DNA of 64,000 bases from Symsagittifera roscoffensis (taxonomy: Eukaryota; Xenacoelomorpha; Acoela; Convolutidae), in NCBI RefSeq assembly GCF_963678635.1, contig NC_087067.1, positions 15,383,639 to 15,447,638 of the forward strand, written 5' to 3'. The position numbers and the translations under genes were made by a program. Below, piece after piece: positions 36,237 to 46,307 of the stretch; position 1 is the first letter of the stretch; every line of letters begins with the position of its first letter. The notes under the pieces are model-generated. The model saw nothing but the letters and a program-made list of their open reading frames with translations. It was not told the origin of the DNA and searched no databases.

Positions 36237-38189
36237 ATGATACTCAGGCGGGGCACTCCAGATATGCTAGCAATGGCCACAGCATTTGAACCCCTGAAAA
36301 GGTCTTTGGAGACATTCCTGACGAGGTTATCCAGAACCAATGAACGCAGTGAGAAGTCCAGAAGAGTCTTTAAAAAACCAAGATGCTATAAAGACGAATC
36401 TGATGGCTGTATTGATACCCGGATAGAGGTAATGAAACTGCATTTCGAGGAAGAGGACTTGTCGGAAAGACAAGAATGCAGTGCGCTCACCAGTAACTTG
36501 GAAGGGACAGCCCTGAACTGTGTCATGGCCAAGAAGCAAAATCAGCGAGACACCGCTGAAAAAATCTTCGAAATCTTGTTAAATTGCTTTGGATCAGGGG
36601 TGCAGGGGCACCAGGCAATGATGCGCTTCGAGAAACGGAGGCAACGAGAAGATGAAACGATAGACAAGTTCCTAGACGACTTGGAAATGCTGAGAAGACG
36701 CAGCCAACCGGATGAGTCAAACAGAAGGATGAACCTGGCAAAAGCCTCGAAATTCATCGATGGTGTGAAAAATGATGAACTTCGAACGATGCTAGCAACG
36801 CATTACACACCACTATCAACCAATGCGCCAACACCGGAGGAGTTGAGGCTCAAATCAAAAGAATATCCTTTGTTGAAACCTCCTTCGAGATCTGGATATT
36901 ATAAGAACAGTTATGGCAATTTTAACAACGGACCAGCAACCCAAGGGAATAACTGGTACAAACCGAGGGATGATATGGACAAGAGACGCTCTTATGCCAA
37001 TTGCAGTTCAACGGATTATCATGTGTCAGCATGCCCAACTTACAAACAGGGCATGAAAGCAATAGGCTTTAGCCTCGAGGACGAAGATGCGCCAGAGCTC
37101 GATCATGAAGATTTCATGAGAGGAGTAATTGCAAAATTTGGCCCGAGGTGTTTCTTTTGCAACTTGGAAGGTCAATTTAAATCGGATTGTCCGCAATTCT
37201 GGGATGCTGTAGCAGACATCAAGCATCCAAGGCATGAGAAAGCTTTATCAGGAGTGAAAGCCAGAACAGCTTGCCTATTGAGTGAAGCGGAGGCGCGCAG
37301 AAAAGAGAAACCGCAAGAGCTGGCGACGAAGAAAATGCAAGCGGTAACTGAAGAGACATGCGAACCGGAACCAGTGACTGCGGCCGATGACTTCAAGATT
37401 GGTTACAGGACAGCCACAAGGGATGCTCTAAATAGAGTGCAGCAGGAACTGGTGACAAAAGAGATCGAACGAAAAGTGAAACTCGAACTGGAAAATGAGA
37501 AACTACAGGAGAAACTGAATACCTTCGAGGCGATAGAAGTCGAAGAGACAAAGGCACCAAGCAGTTTGAGCATGAAACTTAATGTGATCTCCGGTCAGAG
37601 GTTCGGTATGGGGCCGCGAGGAAGTAAAATACAGTCAATAATCTCGGTAGCAGGACACCAGGTAATCAGAAATCTGAGTGAACCATCGGAGTTCACTTTG
37701 ATGCATTTGGACACATGTGCAGATTATCTGAGGCAGGTGGAGCCACGCACTGAGTCAAGAGCTGTGCGAGCACTACTAACAACGAGTGGCCCTCGCATAA
37801 AGAAGCTTCATGGACGCTACGTGGAAGTCTATGGGTCGTATCAAGTGATGTTGAACGTGGATGGAATCACTATCTACACTAGGACTTATGTGACAACAGA
37901 TAGTGACCAAATAAGGCAGATCTATATGGGTGAGGAGGAACTCAAAGTCCGCAGGATAGGCCATGACGCCATGATGATACAAGACGCAGTACACATTGGG
38001 TGCGAAGCAGATGTGACCGCACATCTGCTCGACACCAACGGAAAGAAAATCGGAGTCACAGGGCTTCTGGACACAGGAGCGGTAGTGAGTGTGATGCCGA
38101 TAAAAACTTGGGAAAAAATGGGATTCACGAGGGAAGATCTAATTCCAACGAATATCCGACTGGCCGCCGCCAATCGAGGAGCGATTTAG
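36237..38189 (+). CDS. LTR element gag domain, zinc knuckles and protease start
   Basis: 650 codons. Residues about 60-190 look like the retrotransposon gag domain (GTALN, FGSGVQGHQAMMRFEKRRQR, DDETIDKF-like, ASKFIDGVKNDELRTML). Cys-rich zinc-knuckle-like segments lie near residues 260-320 (CSSTDYHVSACP and CFFCNLEGQFKSDCP). A Glu/Lys-rich coiled coil follows near residue 420, and the retropepsin signature GLLDTGAVVSVMP near residue 615. Gag packages the element RNA; the aspartic protease cuts the polyprotein. Part of a broken element. Confidence 0.75.
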   Translation: MILRRGTPDMLAMATAFEPLKRSLETFLTRLSRTNERSEKSRRVFKKPRCYKDESDGCIDTRIEVMKLHFEEEDLSERQECSALTSNLEGTALNCVMAKKQNQRDTAEKIFEILLNCFGSGVQGHQAMMRFEKRRQREDETIDKFLDDLEMLRRRSQPDESNRRMNLAKASKFIDGVKNDELRTMLATHYTPLSTNAPTPEELRLKSKEYPLLKPPSRSGYYKNSYGNFNNGPATQGNNWYKPRDDMDKRRSYANCSSTDYHVSACPTYKQGMKAIGFSLEDEDAPELDHEDFMRGVIAKFGPRCFFCNLEGQFKSDCPQFWDAVADIKHPRHEKALSGVKARTACLLSEAEARRKEKPQELATKKMQAVTEETCEPEPVTAADDFKIGYRTATRDALNRVQQELVTKEIERKVKLELENEKLQEKLNTFEAIEVEETKAPSSLSMKLNVISGQRFGMGPRGSKIQSIISVAGHQVIRNLSEPSEFTLMHLDTCADYLRQVEPRTESRAVRALLTTSGPRIKKLHGRYVEVYGSYQVMLNVDGITIYTRTYVTTDSDQIRQIYMGEEELKVRRIGHDAMMIQDAVHIGCEADVTAHLLDTNGKKIGVTGLLDTGAVVSVMPIKTWEKMGFTREDLIPTNIRLAAANRGAI

Positions 38190-38195
38190 GTAGCC

Positions 38196-38489
38196 GGAAG
38201 AACACCAATAACGGTTCTCCACACGGGGGGACGGGATCTTTGGATGAACTTCCTGGTGGTAGAGAATTTGGACAACGCCGACCAGTTCATCTTGGGCAGA
38301 GATTTCGTCAGGAATTTTGACGTGATGATCGACTTGAACAACGGTGTAATAAGGATTAGGAACCCGGAGCTTCTCGGTAACGCGAAATGGACTGTGTGTC
38401 AGTGTGTTATTGAACACACTGGACACCACGGTTTCAATCCAGCGTGGAAAGAAGCTTGGTTACGCTTTGCCGATGAGAACCGACTATGA
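38196..38489 (+). CDS. Protease C-terminal part
   Basis: The stretch encoding NFLVVENLDNADQFILGRDF and FVRNFDVMIDLNNGVIRI matches the second half of Ty3/Gypsy retropepsins, where 'iLG.DFl....v.iD...g.i.i' closes the fold. It lies between the D-T-G signature and the RT. Confidence 0.65.
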   Translation, partial: GRTPITVLHTGGRDLWMNFLVVENLDNADQFILGRDFVRNFDVMIDLNNGVIRIRNPELLGNAKWTVCQCVIEHTGHHGFNPAWKEAWLRFADENRL

Positions 38490-39060
38490 AGAGACACAGA
38501 ACTTAAAGAAATTTAGTGTGAAAGACTGTCCTCATCATGCCAATAAAGAGAAAATTTTAAAAAGAATTAATAAAATGAAATCTATTCAAAAATTGTTTTC
38601 AATGAAGTCCGACACGGACGACGGCTTATCGAGCCGCTCGAATTTTCCGGAACGCCCCTTGTTATATGAACTAGAGTCTGACAAACGGGTTTTGTCAGAG
38701 ATAGAACACTTAAAGGGGAAAATAGGTGAGGGAGATTTCGAGCTACTACGGGAGGTTTTAAATCGGAACGCGGATGTATTTTCAAGACATAAGGCGGATA
38801 TCGGTTGCTGTAATTTCGTCGAACACGAAATCGAACTTGAGGAAGGCGCCGTTCCCCATAGGGAATGCGCAAGACGAATGACGCCACATAAATGGGAAGC
38901 GTGCCGAGCGGAAAAAGAAATGTTGCTCGAATACGACATGATACAACCCTCAAAATCGCCATGGGCTTGCGGGGTAGTAATGGCGAAAAAGAAAGGGGGG
39001 CAGCTTAGGTTTTGTTGCGACTTTCGCTACTTGAACGCGGTAACGATAAAAGATGAATAG
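38404..39060 (+). CDS. Reverse transcriptase, N-terminal part
   Basis: 218 codons. The last third carries PHRECARRMTPHKWEACRAE, then YDMIQPSKSPWACGVVMAKK and LRFCCDFRYLNAVT. These match the standard Ty3/Gypsy RT opening 'P.R..P........i..ml...iI.pS.SPwaspvvlv.KKdG..RfCvDYR.LN.vT'. Residues before it link protease and RT and contain an ADIGCC-like 'hdiG' motif. Confidence 0.75.
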   Translation: MLLNTLDTTVSIQRGKKLGYALPMRTDYEETQNLKKFSVKDCPHHANKEKILKRINKMKSIQKLFSMKSDTDDGLSSRSNFPERPLLYELESDKRVLSEIEHLKGKIGEGDFELLREVLNRNADVFSRHKADIGCCNFVEHEIELEEGAVPHRECARRMTPHKWEACRAEKEMLLEYDMIQPSKSPWACGVVMAKKKGGQLRFCCDFRYLNAVTIKDE

Positions 39061-39104
39061 ACGAGAGCCTCTATAAACTTGGTGATGCCAAGTTCTTCAC
39101 TACA

Positions 39105-41776
39105 TTGGACTTGGTTTCTGCCTTCTGGCAGGTCCCGCTGCGGAAGAAGGATAGAGAAAAGACCGGATTCGCGTGTGAGTTGGGTATGTTCCAGTGGAAG
39201 AGGATGCCCTTCGGCTTGTGCAACGCAACGGCCACTTTTCAAAGACTGATGGCTCAGGCTTTGACCAGAGTGACAAAAAAGTACGGGAATCTTGTGATGT
39301 GTTACGTGGGTGACAAAGTCATAGCAACACCGACCCTGGAAGACCACATTGATCGGCTCGACGAGGTCTTTGGATGCATGAAAAGAGCAGGCTTGAAGTG
39401 CAAACCATCGAGATGTGAAATACTTAGGGATTCAATCAAGTACCTGGGAAAAATGGTGGACAGGCATGGTGTGAGGCCGGACCCAGAAGCAGTAGAAGCA
39501 GTGTTGACATGGAAGGCTCCCAGAACGGACACACAGCTCCTGAGCTTCATAGGGTTTGCCAACTACTACCATGAGTTCATAAAAGGATATGCAGACAAGG
39601 TGTATCCTATGCAGAAGCTGATGCGCAACAAAGGGAAAAAGTTCGAATGGAACGATGAAGCACAAGTTGCCTTCGAGAACATAAAGCGTGAACTGTGCGA
39701 AGCGCCAGTGCTAGGCATGCCTACAGAAAAAATTATGTATGTTCTTGACACAGACGCATCGGTAGTAACCATCTCAGGAATATTGCATCAGGAGCAAGAA
39801 TGGAATGGAAGAACGGTTCTCCGTCCCATTGCATACGGCAGCAAGGTCTTGAGTGACACTGAGATGAAATATGGTGCACCAAAAGCAGAAATGTTTGCAG
39901 TAGTCACATTTGTGGAAAAATACCGCGCATACTTGGGGAGCGCTCCCTTTAAGTTACGCGTAGACAGCAGAGCGTTATCCTGGTTGAAGACCTACTCGAT
40001 GGATCAGAGTTACATTGGTAGATGGATAGTAAGATTGGATGGCTATCACATGATAATCGAGCACAGGATGCGTGATAAACACCAGAATGCTGACAACCTC
40101 AGCAAGAAAACTGAGTTCTATGAAAGATTGGAACAGAAGCAAGCCAATCAAGCAGAAATAAAGGAAAGATTCTCGTCTCTGGACAAAGAAAATTACGAAG
40201 CGCTTCCCTTAACGAGATGGTTGGACAAGTCTGGACATCAAATTCCAGGACATCCTGAGTTACCTGTAGAGAAAGCCGCCGAGATAAAGATCCTATCCAA
40301 GGGGGACCCGGTCCCCTTGGATCTGTTGCTGCGCTCAAACCTGGTCCAGCAAGAACTCTCTCGCATGAACATAAACAGCCTCTCATTATTGGATAAAATG
40401 GTGCAGGTCACACCGCAAGTGATGCGGATGCTGGGTGGATTGTTAGAAAGAGAAGTGACCAGAGATGACCCCGAGTGGACAGCAGCAGTGGCATCACTGA
40501 CCGTCAGGGAGAAGGTGAAGATCATGCCGTCCAGACGACAACACGAAGAAAACGAGAGGGATTGCAAGACAATAGTTCAGCAACCAGTATCCTCAATACC
40601 ACACGAGGTTTTAACCAGTACTTCTTACGGACGGAAAGAACAGGGGAGCAATACGCGAAGGAAAACCGTTACCTTTGTGGACCAGGACAAAGAAGGCGAA
40701 AAGATAGAACGAAACCTGGTGCAAGATTGTTTGTCCGGGGAGACGAACAATGAGAAGAGCCAGCGAGTACAAGATCAACACCCGGGACAAGAAAGTTTTT
40801 CCGGGGAGTCTGATGTAGAAGAAAAAATTCCTGATGGGAAGCAGGACCTGGAGAACAAAGTTTTGTCCGGGGAGTTCAGATGGATGAGAAGAAAACACAG
40901 AACTGACCCAGGAGATGTAGCAGACTCCGTTGCAGACTCTTCAACAGATGACAACTCCCGAAACTCAAGAATTGACACCTGCTCAGACAGGAACTCGAGC
41001 TCAGGATCGGAACTGTCAGAATTAGCAATCCACACACTACTAGTGGAAACCCGAGCACGGGATCTGGATAGAGAGGTATACCAGGACCCTGATGGTGATC
41101 GCTACCTCATACCAGGTGAAAGAGTCTTTGATAACGCAGCGGATGATCTGGAGAAAATAGCGGTATCGAAACGGTGGACGAGTCTGTTGCCGCAAAAAAA
41201 GGTAGTCAGGACTGATCTTCAGCCATTCGAACAAGAAACACAGCCATTGGCAAAGATCTGGTGCGTTAAGATGGAAGAGGATACGCATCAGCCCAATGAG
41301 CTGAATAGTCAGATGAGGGTCATGAAGACGTACTTGAAGGCGAGATACAGACTCCCGGATCTTCTAAGGGCGCAGAGAAATGACCGCATGACAAGCAACC
41401 TGAAAAATTGGATCGAGAATGGTTCTCCAGACAAAGGGGACCTTGAAGAAGACAGTTACCGTATCCTGAGACAGTACTTCATGCAGAAAGAGGGAAGGTT
41501 ATACTTGAACAAGGACGGGATTGTGGCTTGCAAGAGAAGAGGTGAAAACAATGTCCTATACAAGTATAACGCGATAGTGTTGCCGCAACTCTATCAGACA
41601 GAACTCTTGTTCAGGTCGCATGATCAGATGGGCCATCAGGGGATCGACAAAGTGTATCAGAGGATCCTGAAGCGCTTTGAGTGGCCTGGAATGAAAAAGG
41701 CATGCGAGAAGGGGGTAACAGCATGTCTGTCATGCCAACAGGTCAAGGATCCAAGGAAGTTGCGATTTCCTTTACA
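39105..41776 (+). CDS. RT palm, RNase H and integrase zinc-binding domain
   Basis: Begins with the palm motif LDLVSAFWQVPLRKKDREKT, then MPFGLCNATATFQRLM, the catalytic box region near 39300, and the connection FIGFANYYHEFIKGYA. RNase H follows (DTDASVVTISGIL, GAPKAEMFAVV, HQNADNLSKK). A long charged spacer covers about residues 350-780. The integrase zinc-binding H2C2 domain ends this part (HDQMGHQGIDKVYQR ... CLSCQQ). The enzyme set copies the RNA to DNA and integrates it. From 41777 the frame runs into the duplicated segment, which is not pol. Part of a broken element. Confidence 0.8.
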
Positions 41777-42229
41777 ATGGGAATCAATGATGGTGTGCTT
41801 GTTTACTACTCTCTGGCAGAAGTTCAATTGCGCGGTACTGACCATTTGCACTGTGCCAATGAATGCGAGGAGTTTGACTGCGACAGGGAGAAGGCACAAC
41901 GAAGGAGTAGTCAGGTGGAATAACATCCTAAGGAATCTCGCAAGTCGGAATGCCGGAAGGATGATCCTCATGGACATTGAACATGAGTTGAGAGCTATGG
42001 ATCAGGCCAGGCTGACTACGAACGGCATCCACTTCGATAATATAGAAGGACAGGCTTGGTTGAACAGAGTCTTCCAAGAGCAAAGGAGGAGTTGGAATCA
42101 ATGCTGGGAAGGTAGTTCATGGGATACGTGAGTGGGAACTTCAGTGACTTTGAGAGACAGAAACAGAGAGGATCAATCGTTACAGATTACAATACAGTAG
42201 ACGAGAATGATTAAGTCCACCGAGTGATA

Positions 42230-42403
42230 ATGGAAGTGGAACCATTACTGGAAGCTTCGGGAAAGCGTAATTGGAGGAGCATCATGTTGACACATGATGA
42301 GTTTCCCTGCCACTGCTTGCTGCAAACATGGTGGTATACCGGGCGTAGTAATCTGGTGTTGATCTGGGACTCTGGAGTTGACCAGACTCATCACAGCCCA
42401 TAA
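42230..42403 (+). other. Short conserved stretch (MEVEPLL ... PCHCL ... WD)
   Basis: Codons here read MEVEPLLEASGKRNWRSIML, then HDEFPCHCLLQTWWY and NLVLIWDSG. The same pattern appears, diverged, at 63685 onwards (MEVEPLLGASG, GEYPCHCLAQTLWYP, NLMLVWD), and again in the second copy of the duplication near 46856. Conservation across diverged copies argues for a real protein segment of unknown function. Confidence 0.6.
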
Positions 42404-42408
42404 CAATA

Positions 42409-43014
42409 GTGATAGTGGGAGTTATGATGGCGATAAGGTGGCTGGAGGCTCATGTGAGAGAGAACAATAGACAGGAGGCGCCAACGCGAGAACAATTGCA
42501 GAAGTTGGATTGTCTAAAAGATTTAGATCTTTTTGAGACAACGTGTAAGATTCTGAACATTCCTATGGAAGTAAAAAAGATATGGGCAAGAAGACGACTG
42601 ATGCCATGGTTTAGAGCCAACATGACTGCATGGTTGTACGAGTATGCAAAAAAGCATATGTCGAAGCACGGCAGAGTGTACAGTGGGTATCAGCTGGACA
42701 CTGAGGCAAGAGCTTTCAAGCGAGCTTTTGTGGCTCATCGAAATGCTGTGACCACCGCGGTGAAGAGAATTTCCAGGACAAGTGAACGTAGTGGAAAGGA
42801 AAAAGATGAGATGTTGAAGGAAGATTTGGAGAGAAACGTGACGTTGAGTCTCCACAACAGCTTCTGCAGGAACAGAGAATCTAACGTGGATCCCCTACCT
42901 TGTTGTAAACAGAGGGTAGAAGAGCGGAAGTGTTGGAAGACTGCTTCCAACAGCGTCAGAATAGCTAACGATGTGTTGCAAGACACAGAAACTGAAAATG
43001 CAGAGTCAATGTAA
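42409..43014 (+). CDS. Unknown conserved ORF of the LTR element, copy 1
   Basis: 201 codons, rich in Arg, Lys and Glu, apparently helical. Begins MIVGVMMAIRWLEAHVRENN and contains IWARRRLMPWFRANMTAWLY and GYQLDTEARAFKRAFVAHRN. A CC...C pattern near the end (DPLPCCKQR, ERKCW) could bind metal. No family is recognised. It lies in the duplicated segment. Confidence 0.5.
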   Translation: MIVGVMMAIRWLEAHVRENNRQEAPTREQLQKLDCLKDLDLFETTCKILNIPMEVKKIWARRRLMPWFRANMTAWLYEYAKKHMSKHGRVYSGYQLDTEARAFKRAFVAHRNAVTTAVKRISRTSERSGKEKDEMLKEDLERNVTLSLHNSFCRNRESNVDPLPCCKQRVEERKCWKTASNSVRIANDVLQDTETENAESM

Positions 43015-43145
43015 CAGGCGGAGGAGACGGAACATTGACGAATGGCCGTAGAGAAAAGATGCAAAAAGAACCAAAATTAGAAGAATTTAGAAGTTTTAGA
43101 ACTTCTAAACGACGAAAAAAGAAGAAACAAAGAGGTGACAAAAGA

Positions 43146-43685
43146 ACGAAAAAGCTTTTAAAAAAGTTGAGGGGACCCTTCATGATTACGGAGGTGCACC
43201 AGGAGGGACGCTTTTATAGACTGAGTACTGGCCGAGCCGCTCATTACGAAAACATTAAGCGACACAATCCATCAACAGAAGACTGTTGTATACCTGCAGA
43301 CATGGAAGAAGGGTATTATCTAATGATGGACCCTGCTTGTGAGGTCAATGAGAAGGGCACCAGGGAAAAGAACGATGGAAATGAGGTCATAAAGGAGGGA
43401 ACAAGTACACCACTGGACCTGGACCCAAATGACGTGATTGAAGCGGACGATGAAACTTTACCCTACGCAGAGGAGGACTGGCAGGACCCTGAACAAAGGG
43501 AGGTTCCTAAGAACTTGGAACCGGATCTTCCGTTCACGATACAGACTCTTCAGAATGACAGGACAAGATCCAAGAAGAAATATAACCCTTACGGCGACGA
43601 TTTTGTAGTGGACAGGATAGACCTAAAGAAGATAGGGGGAAAAAGTAGTGGGCCTAGAAGAAATAACTGTGTCACAGGACATTGA
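43146..43685 (+). CDS. Integrase C-terminal part and acidic tail
   Basis: Encodes LLKKLRGPFMITEVHQEGRF then YRLSTGRAAHYENIKRHNPS, matching the GPF/Y module at the end of Ty3/Gypsy integrases, which contacts DNA or chromatin. A long acidic tail with NPYGDDFVVDRIDLKKI follows. This open stretch begins upstream at 43035 in duplicated sequence; only the part from 43146 is integrase. Confidence 0.7.
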   Translation, partial: TKKLLKKLRGPFMITEVHQEGRFYRLSTGRAAHYENIKRHNPSTEDCCIPADMEEGYYLMMDPACEVNEKGTREKNDGNEVIKEGTSTPLDLDPNDVIEADDETLPYAEEDWQDPEQREVPKNLEPDLPFTIQTLQNDRTRSKKKYNPYGDDFVVDRIDLKKIGGKSSGPRRNNCVTGH

Positions 43686-44622
43686 CATAGTCGATGATCA
43701 TGACGATGAGTGGATCGATGACCGGTCAAAACCCGAGGCGGAATTCGACGACGAGCAACAGCAGTCAAATGAACAAGACTTGACGAATCTGCGTGTATTG
43801 GAATGGCTGAACGAAATGACGTCGGACCCAAAGGAGACCAGTGTCACGATTCAAGATGTAGATCGTGAAAGAATGAAATACATGAAAACCGAACAAAAAG
43901 ATCCTTCCTGGGCTGCCCAGGAGGGGCAACTACTCATTCCGGCTTCCAATCTCGATTTGATACCCGGTACGCGATCGACGGGGACGTCGATGGATGTTTT
44001 TGTCCGGGGAATGCAGCTAGGACTTACCCACACTGAAAATTTATTAACAAAAAAATTAAGAATAGCAAGAGAGACAGGAGACTTAGAAGCAGAAACAGGC
44101 GAAGAACCTAAGAAACCTGACATAGGGAGGGTAGTTGAGTCCTATTTTAACTTACCAAATGAATATTCAAGTAGCATAATACTAACAGACAGCGATGTCA
44201 TACTCACGGAGAGAACATGTGCAATAGCAATCACAGCAGACATGAGTTTTAAGACAGCGTTAGCAGCAGATTTTAAGAGAGAATATAAAAACATAGAATT
44301 CCTTTCGAAGCAAAGACCAGGAATAGGGGGCGTAGCAGCCTTGCCTCCGGCGGCGTCACAGATACCGGGAAAATACCTATGTTTCTTAGTGACACGGGCG
44401 ACGGAGAAGCGGCACGTAGACCTGGAAAACCTAGTCTTGTCCTTGACGAGATTGAGAGAATTCCTCGTGGAAAGGGATGTGAAGGAGCTTTCGCTTCCAG
44501 TGTACAAACCGAACAGAGGACGACTGCATCCTCGAGAACTGTACGCGCTCATACACGTAATCTTCTCTGATACTAATGTACAAGTATACTTACATAAGAA
44601 ATATTACTTGAGTATAGGCTGA
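43648..44622 (+). CDS. Macro-domain-like ORF of the LTR element
   Basis: 324 codons. Residues 1-165 are acidic and low in recognisable structure. Residues about 175-320 look like a macro (ADP-ribose-binding) domain: SDVILTERTCAIAITADMSF, AADFKREYKNIEFLSKQRPG, IGGVAALPP, GKYLCFLVTRATEKRHVD, LVLSLTRLREFLVERDVKEL, SLPVYKPNRGRL and VIFSDTNVQVYL, in the order seen in ALC1/OARD1-like macro domains (iaH.i..D, gi..vavl, yLvTk, sL..l..f....v...s.P). Such domains bind or hydrolyse ADP-ribose derivatives; in viruses they counter host ADP-ribosylation. The role here is unknown. Alternative: a domain of similar fold with no ADP-ribose binding. Confidence 0.55.
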   Translation: MGLEEITVSQDIDIVDDHDDEWIDDRSKPEAEFDDEQQQSNEQDLTNLRVLEWLNEMTSDPKETSVTIQDVDRERMKYMKTEQKDPSWAAQEGQLLIPASNLDLIPGTRSTGTSMDVFVRGMQLGLTHTENLLTKKLRIARETGDLEAETGEEPKKPDIGRVVESYFNLPNEYSSSIILTDSDVILTERTCAIAITADMSFKTALAADFKREYKNIEFLSKQRPGIGGVAALPPAASQIPGKYLCFLVTRATEKRHVDLENLVLSLTRLREFLVERDVKELSLPVYKPNRGRLHPRELYALIHVIFSDTNVQVYLHKKYYLSIG

Positions 44623-45048
44623 GTTAAGGTGACATGCAAGAGGGTGTCAGACTAAATTAGGTAATGTGTGTTATGTTATGTTATGTGTTATGTTATTAAG
44701 GTCCTGGGTAAGAAGGAGCTAGTGACCTCGAACAACTGAATAACGATCTTAGGAATAGATCCAAAGTTTGGACTGTCCAATCTTAGGTCGAATTCAAAAT
44801 TTTTAGAGACCGATTGATTTTAATAAACTTTAGGATCAAAATCTTTTTATCTGACTGTTTTAAACAAACTTTTACAAAGTTAAGGTGAAACCGGCAAGTG
44901 TGATTTTCATGACCTCTTTTCTAGATCCTGATTGATCATTTAATTGCTCACTTGAGTCAAACCTTGAATCAAATCAAATAAAAACATGAGAATAGAATGG
45001 ATAATTTCAACTTGGATGAATTGATGGACCGATGCATATGTAGGACCG
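44623..45048. other. Non-coding gap in the 3' module
   Basis: AT-rich compared with the ORFs on both sides. Holds a short GTTAT-rich microsatellite (44667-44696). I see no ORF, and nothing that I can call a splice site or promoter with confidence. Confidence 0.5.
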
Positions 45049-45459
45049 ATGGTAGATGCGATCTATCGTCGGCTAATGGATCGAGACTTCGCTCTGGAGG
45101 ACCCAGAGGTAGTCATGTTGCTGACCGCCCTGATAAACATCTTGGCGCATGACAACCGTGGGGGACGCCCAACGGAAGTCCTATTGATGGCAGCATACGG
45201 AGAAAGGGGAGTACTAGACCGCCCGAACATGAGAGTGATGAGGTGGAGAAACGGGGCTCTCTCAGGGAGTGACTTGGCGAATGAGCCTGGATTAGGAAGT
45301 TCTAGGACTTATCAACCAGGTGAAATGCCTTTGCCCTCCAAGCCCAAGCCTGGGCTGAGGAGAATGCATCAAGAGATGAACAGCGAGGCTGCCTCGTCTA
45401 GTTCACCACTGAGAATAGCTGTGCCAACAAAGAGGGCGAGAGTAGAACAAAGGGTTTAA
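45049..45459 (+). CDS. Unknown ORF of the 3' module
   Basis: 136 codons. The first half looks globular and helical (IYRRLMDRDFALEDPEVVML, LTALINILAHDNRGG, EVLLMAAYGERG). The second half is Pro/Ser-rich and ends in a basic stretch (PTKRARVEQRV) that resembles a nuclear-localisation signal. No family recognised. It comes just before a coiled-coil ORF. Confidence 0.45.
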   Translation: MVDAIYRRLMDRDFALEDPEVVMLLTALINILAHDNRGGRPTEVLLMAAYGERGVLDRPNMRVMRWRNGALSGSDLANEPGLGSSRTYQPGEMPLPSKPKPGLRRMHQEMNSEAASSSSPLRIAVPTKRARVEQRV

Positions 45460-45471
45460 ACGAATCAAACC

Positions 45472-45987
45472 ATGCAAGATCTAGATGGGATGAAGGATGA
45501 GCTGGAAAGGATCAGGAAGGAGCTGGATGAAGTGACTAAGACTATGCTCATTACGGAGGACGACAGAGACATGTGGAAGAAATTGTTTGAAGACTGCATA
45601 AAGAAGCAGGGTGAAGAAATTAAGCGCTTGAGGCGGGACTACAAGCAGCGATCGGAACGGGTGGCATTGACTACAGCCGTGGAAAAAGTGATACCTGCAA
45701 GGAGTATTCCTCGTGGGCAGTCCCCGATGGAGCTCTTGACGCCTCGAGAGATGATTCAGACAACGGAAACGAGACCCGCGACAACAACAGGTCGAGTGAC
45801 GATCCCGGACCCAAGTGACAACTTGGGTGACCCAGTCGTGGAACAAACGGTGAGGAAGCTGATAGATACAGCTGGACGACTAGTCGCCAACAAGAATGCG
45901 CCAGGTATCGGGGTGACTGCACCCTATGGAACGATCGACGATACGGGCAGAGTACGACTCTCCCAAAGCGTGATGACCAGACAGTGA
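45472..45987 (+). CDS. Coiled-coil ORF of the 3' module
   Basis: 171 codons. Residues 1-65 form a clear coiled coil (MKDELERIRKELDEVTKTML, then DDRDMWKKLFEDCIKKQGEE and IKRLRRDYKQRSE). The rest is Thr/Pro-rich with a short helix (VVEQTVRKLIDTAGRLVA). It resembles small coiled-coil partners of retroelement proteins only in general form. The start follows the previous ORF by 12 bases. Confidence 0.5.
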   Translation: MQDLDGMKDELERIRKELDEVTKTMLITEDDRDMWKKLFEDCIKKQGEEIKRLRRDYKQRSERVALTTAVEKVIPARSIPRGQSPMELLTPREMIQTTETRPATTTGRVTIPDPSDNLGDPVVEQTVRKLIDTAGRLVANKNAPGIGVTAPYGTIDDTGRVRLSQSVMTRQ

Positions 45988-46091
45988 GTTAGCGACACAA
46001 CGCCACCAATGGGGAGCTCTAAGGTCCCAGAGAGGAGGATACGAAAGATGCCGGCGAAGAAAGTGTAATAGATGTACAGTAGAACAATCAG

Positions 46092-46301
46092 TTGAAGTAT
46101 AACTTCACAGGAGTTCCAGAGGCGGATTCGAGAGCTTGCTTCAATCGAGCGACCTGGAACCCGGCAGTGAACCTGCAGCAACTACCGCTGGGGACATCAC
46201 ATCTGATACTGGGAGATAGCTTAGTCAGAGTACTCTCGAACTTGAGAACCTCTTGGGTCACCACGGTGATGGCCTTCGGAGACGCGACCATAGCCCAGTG
46301 A
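46092..46301 (+). CDS. SGNH-hydrolase-like ORF, first part
   Basis: 69 codons. SHLILGDSLVRVL near residue 37-49 matches block I of SGNH/GDSL hydrolases, where the Ser of G-D-S is the nucleophile, and VTTVMAFGDATIAQ fits the following strand and block II Gly. The next open stretch on the strand continues with blocks III and V. SGNH enzymes are esterases or lipases. In LINE ORF1 they are well known; in LTR elements I know of no standard example. Confidence 0.6.
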   Translation: MKYNFTGVPEADSRACFNRATWNPAVNLQQLPLGTSHLILGDSLVRVLSNLRTSWVTTVMAFGDATIAQ

Positions 46302-46307
46302 TTTCGG

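Larger units (their letters stand above)
41777..43145 (+). repeat. Internal duplicated segment, copy 1 (1369 bp)
   Basis: Matches 46403-47771 base for base with few differences and no length change. It carries the distal part of the SGNH-like ORF, a short conserved stretch and the 201-codon unknown ORF, and sits within the integrase region. Its own place in the element is in the 3' module. A template switch during reverse transcription or a recombination event could produce this; I cannot tell which. Confidence 0.9.
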
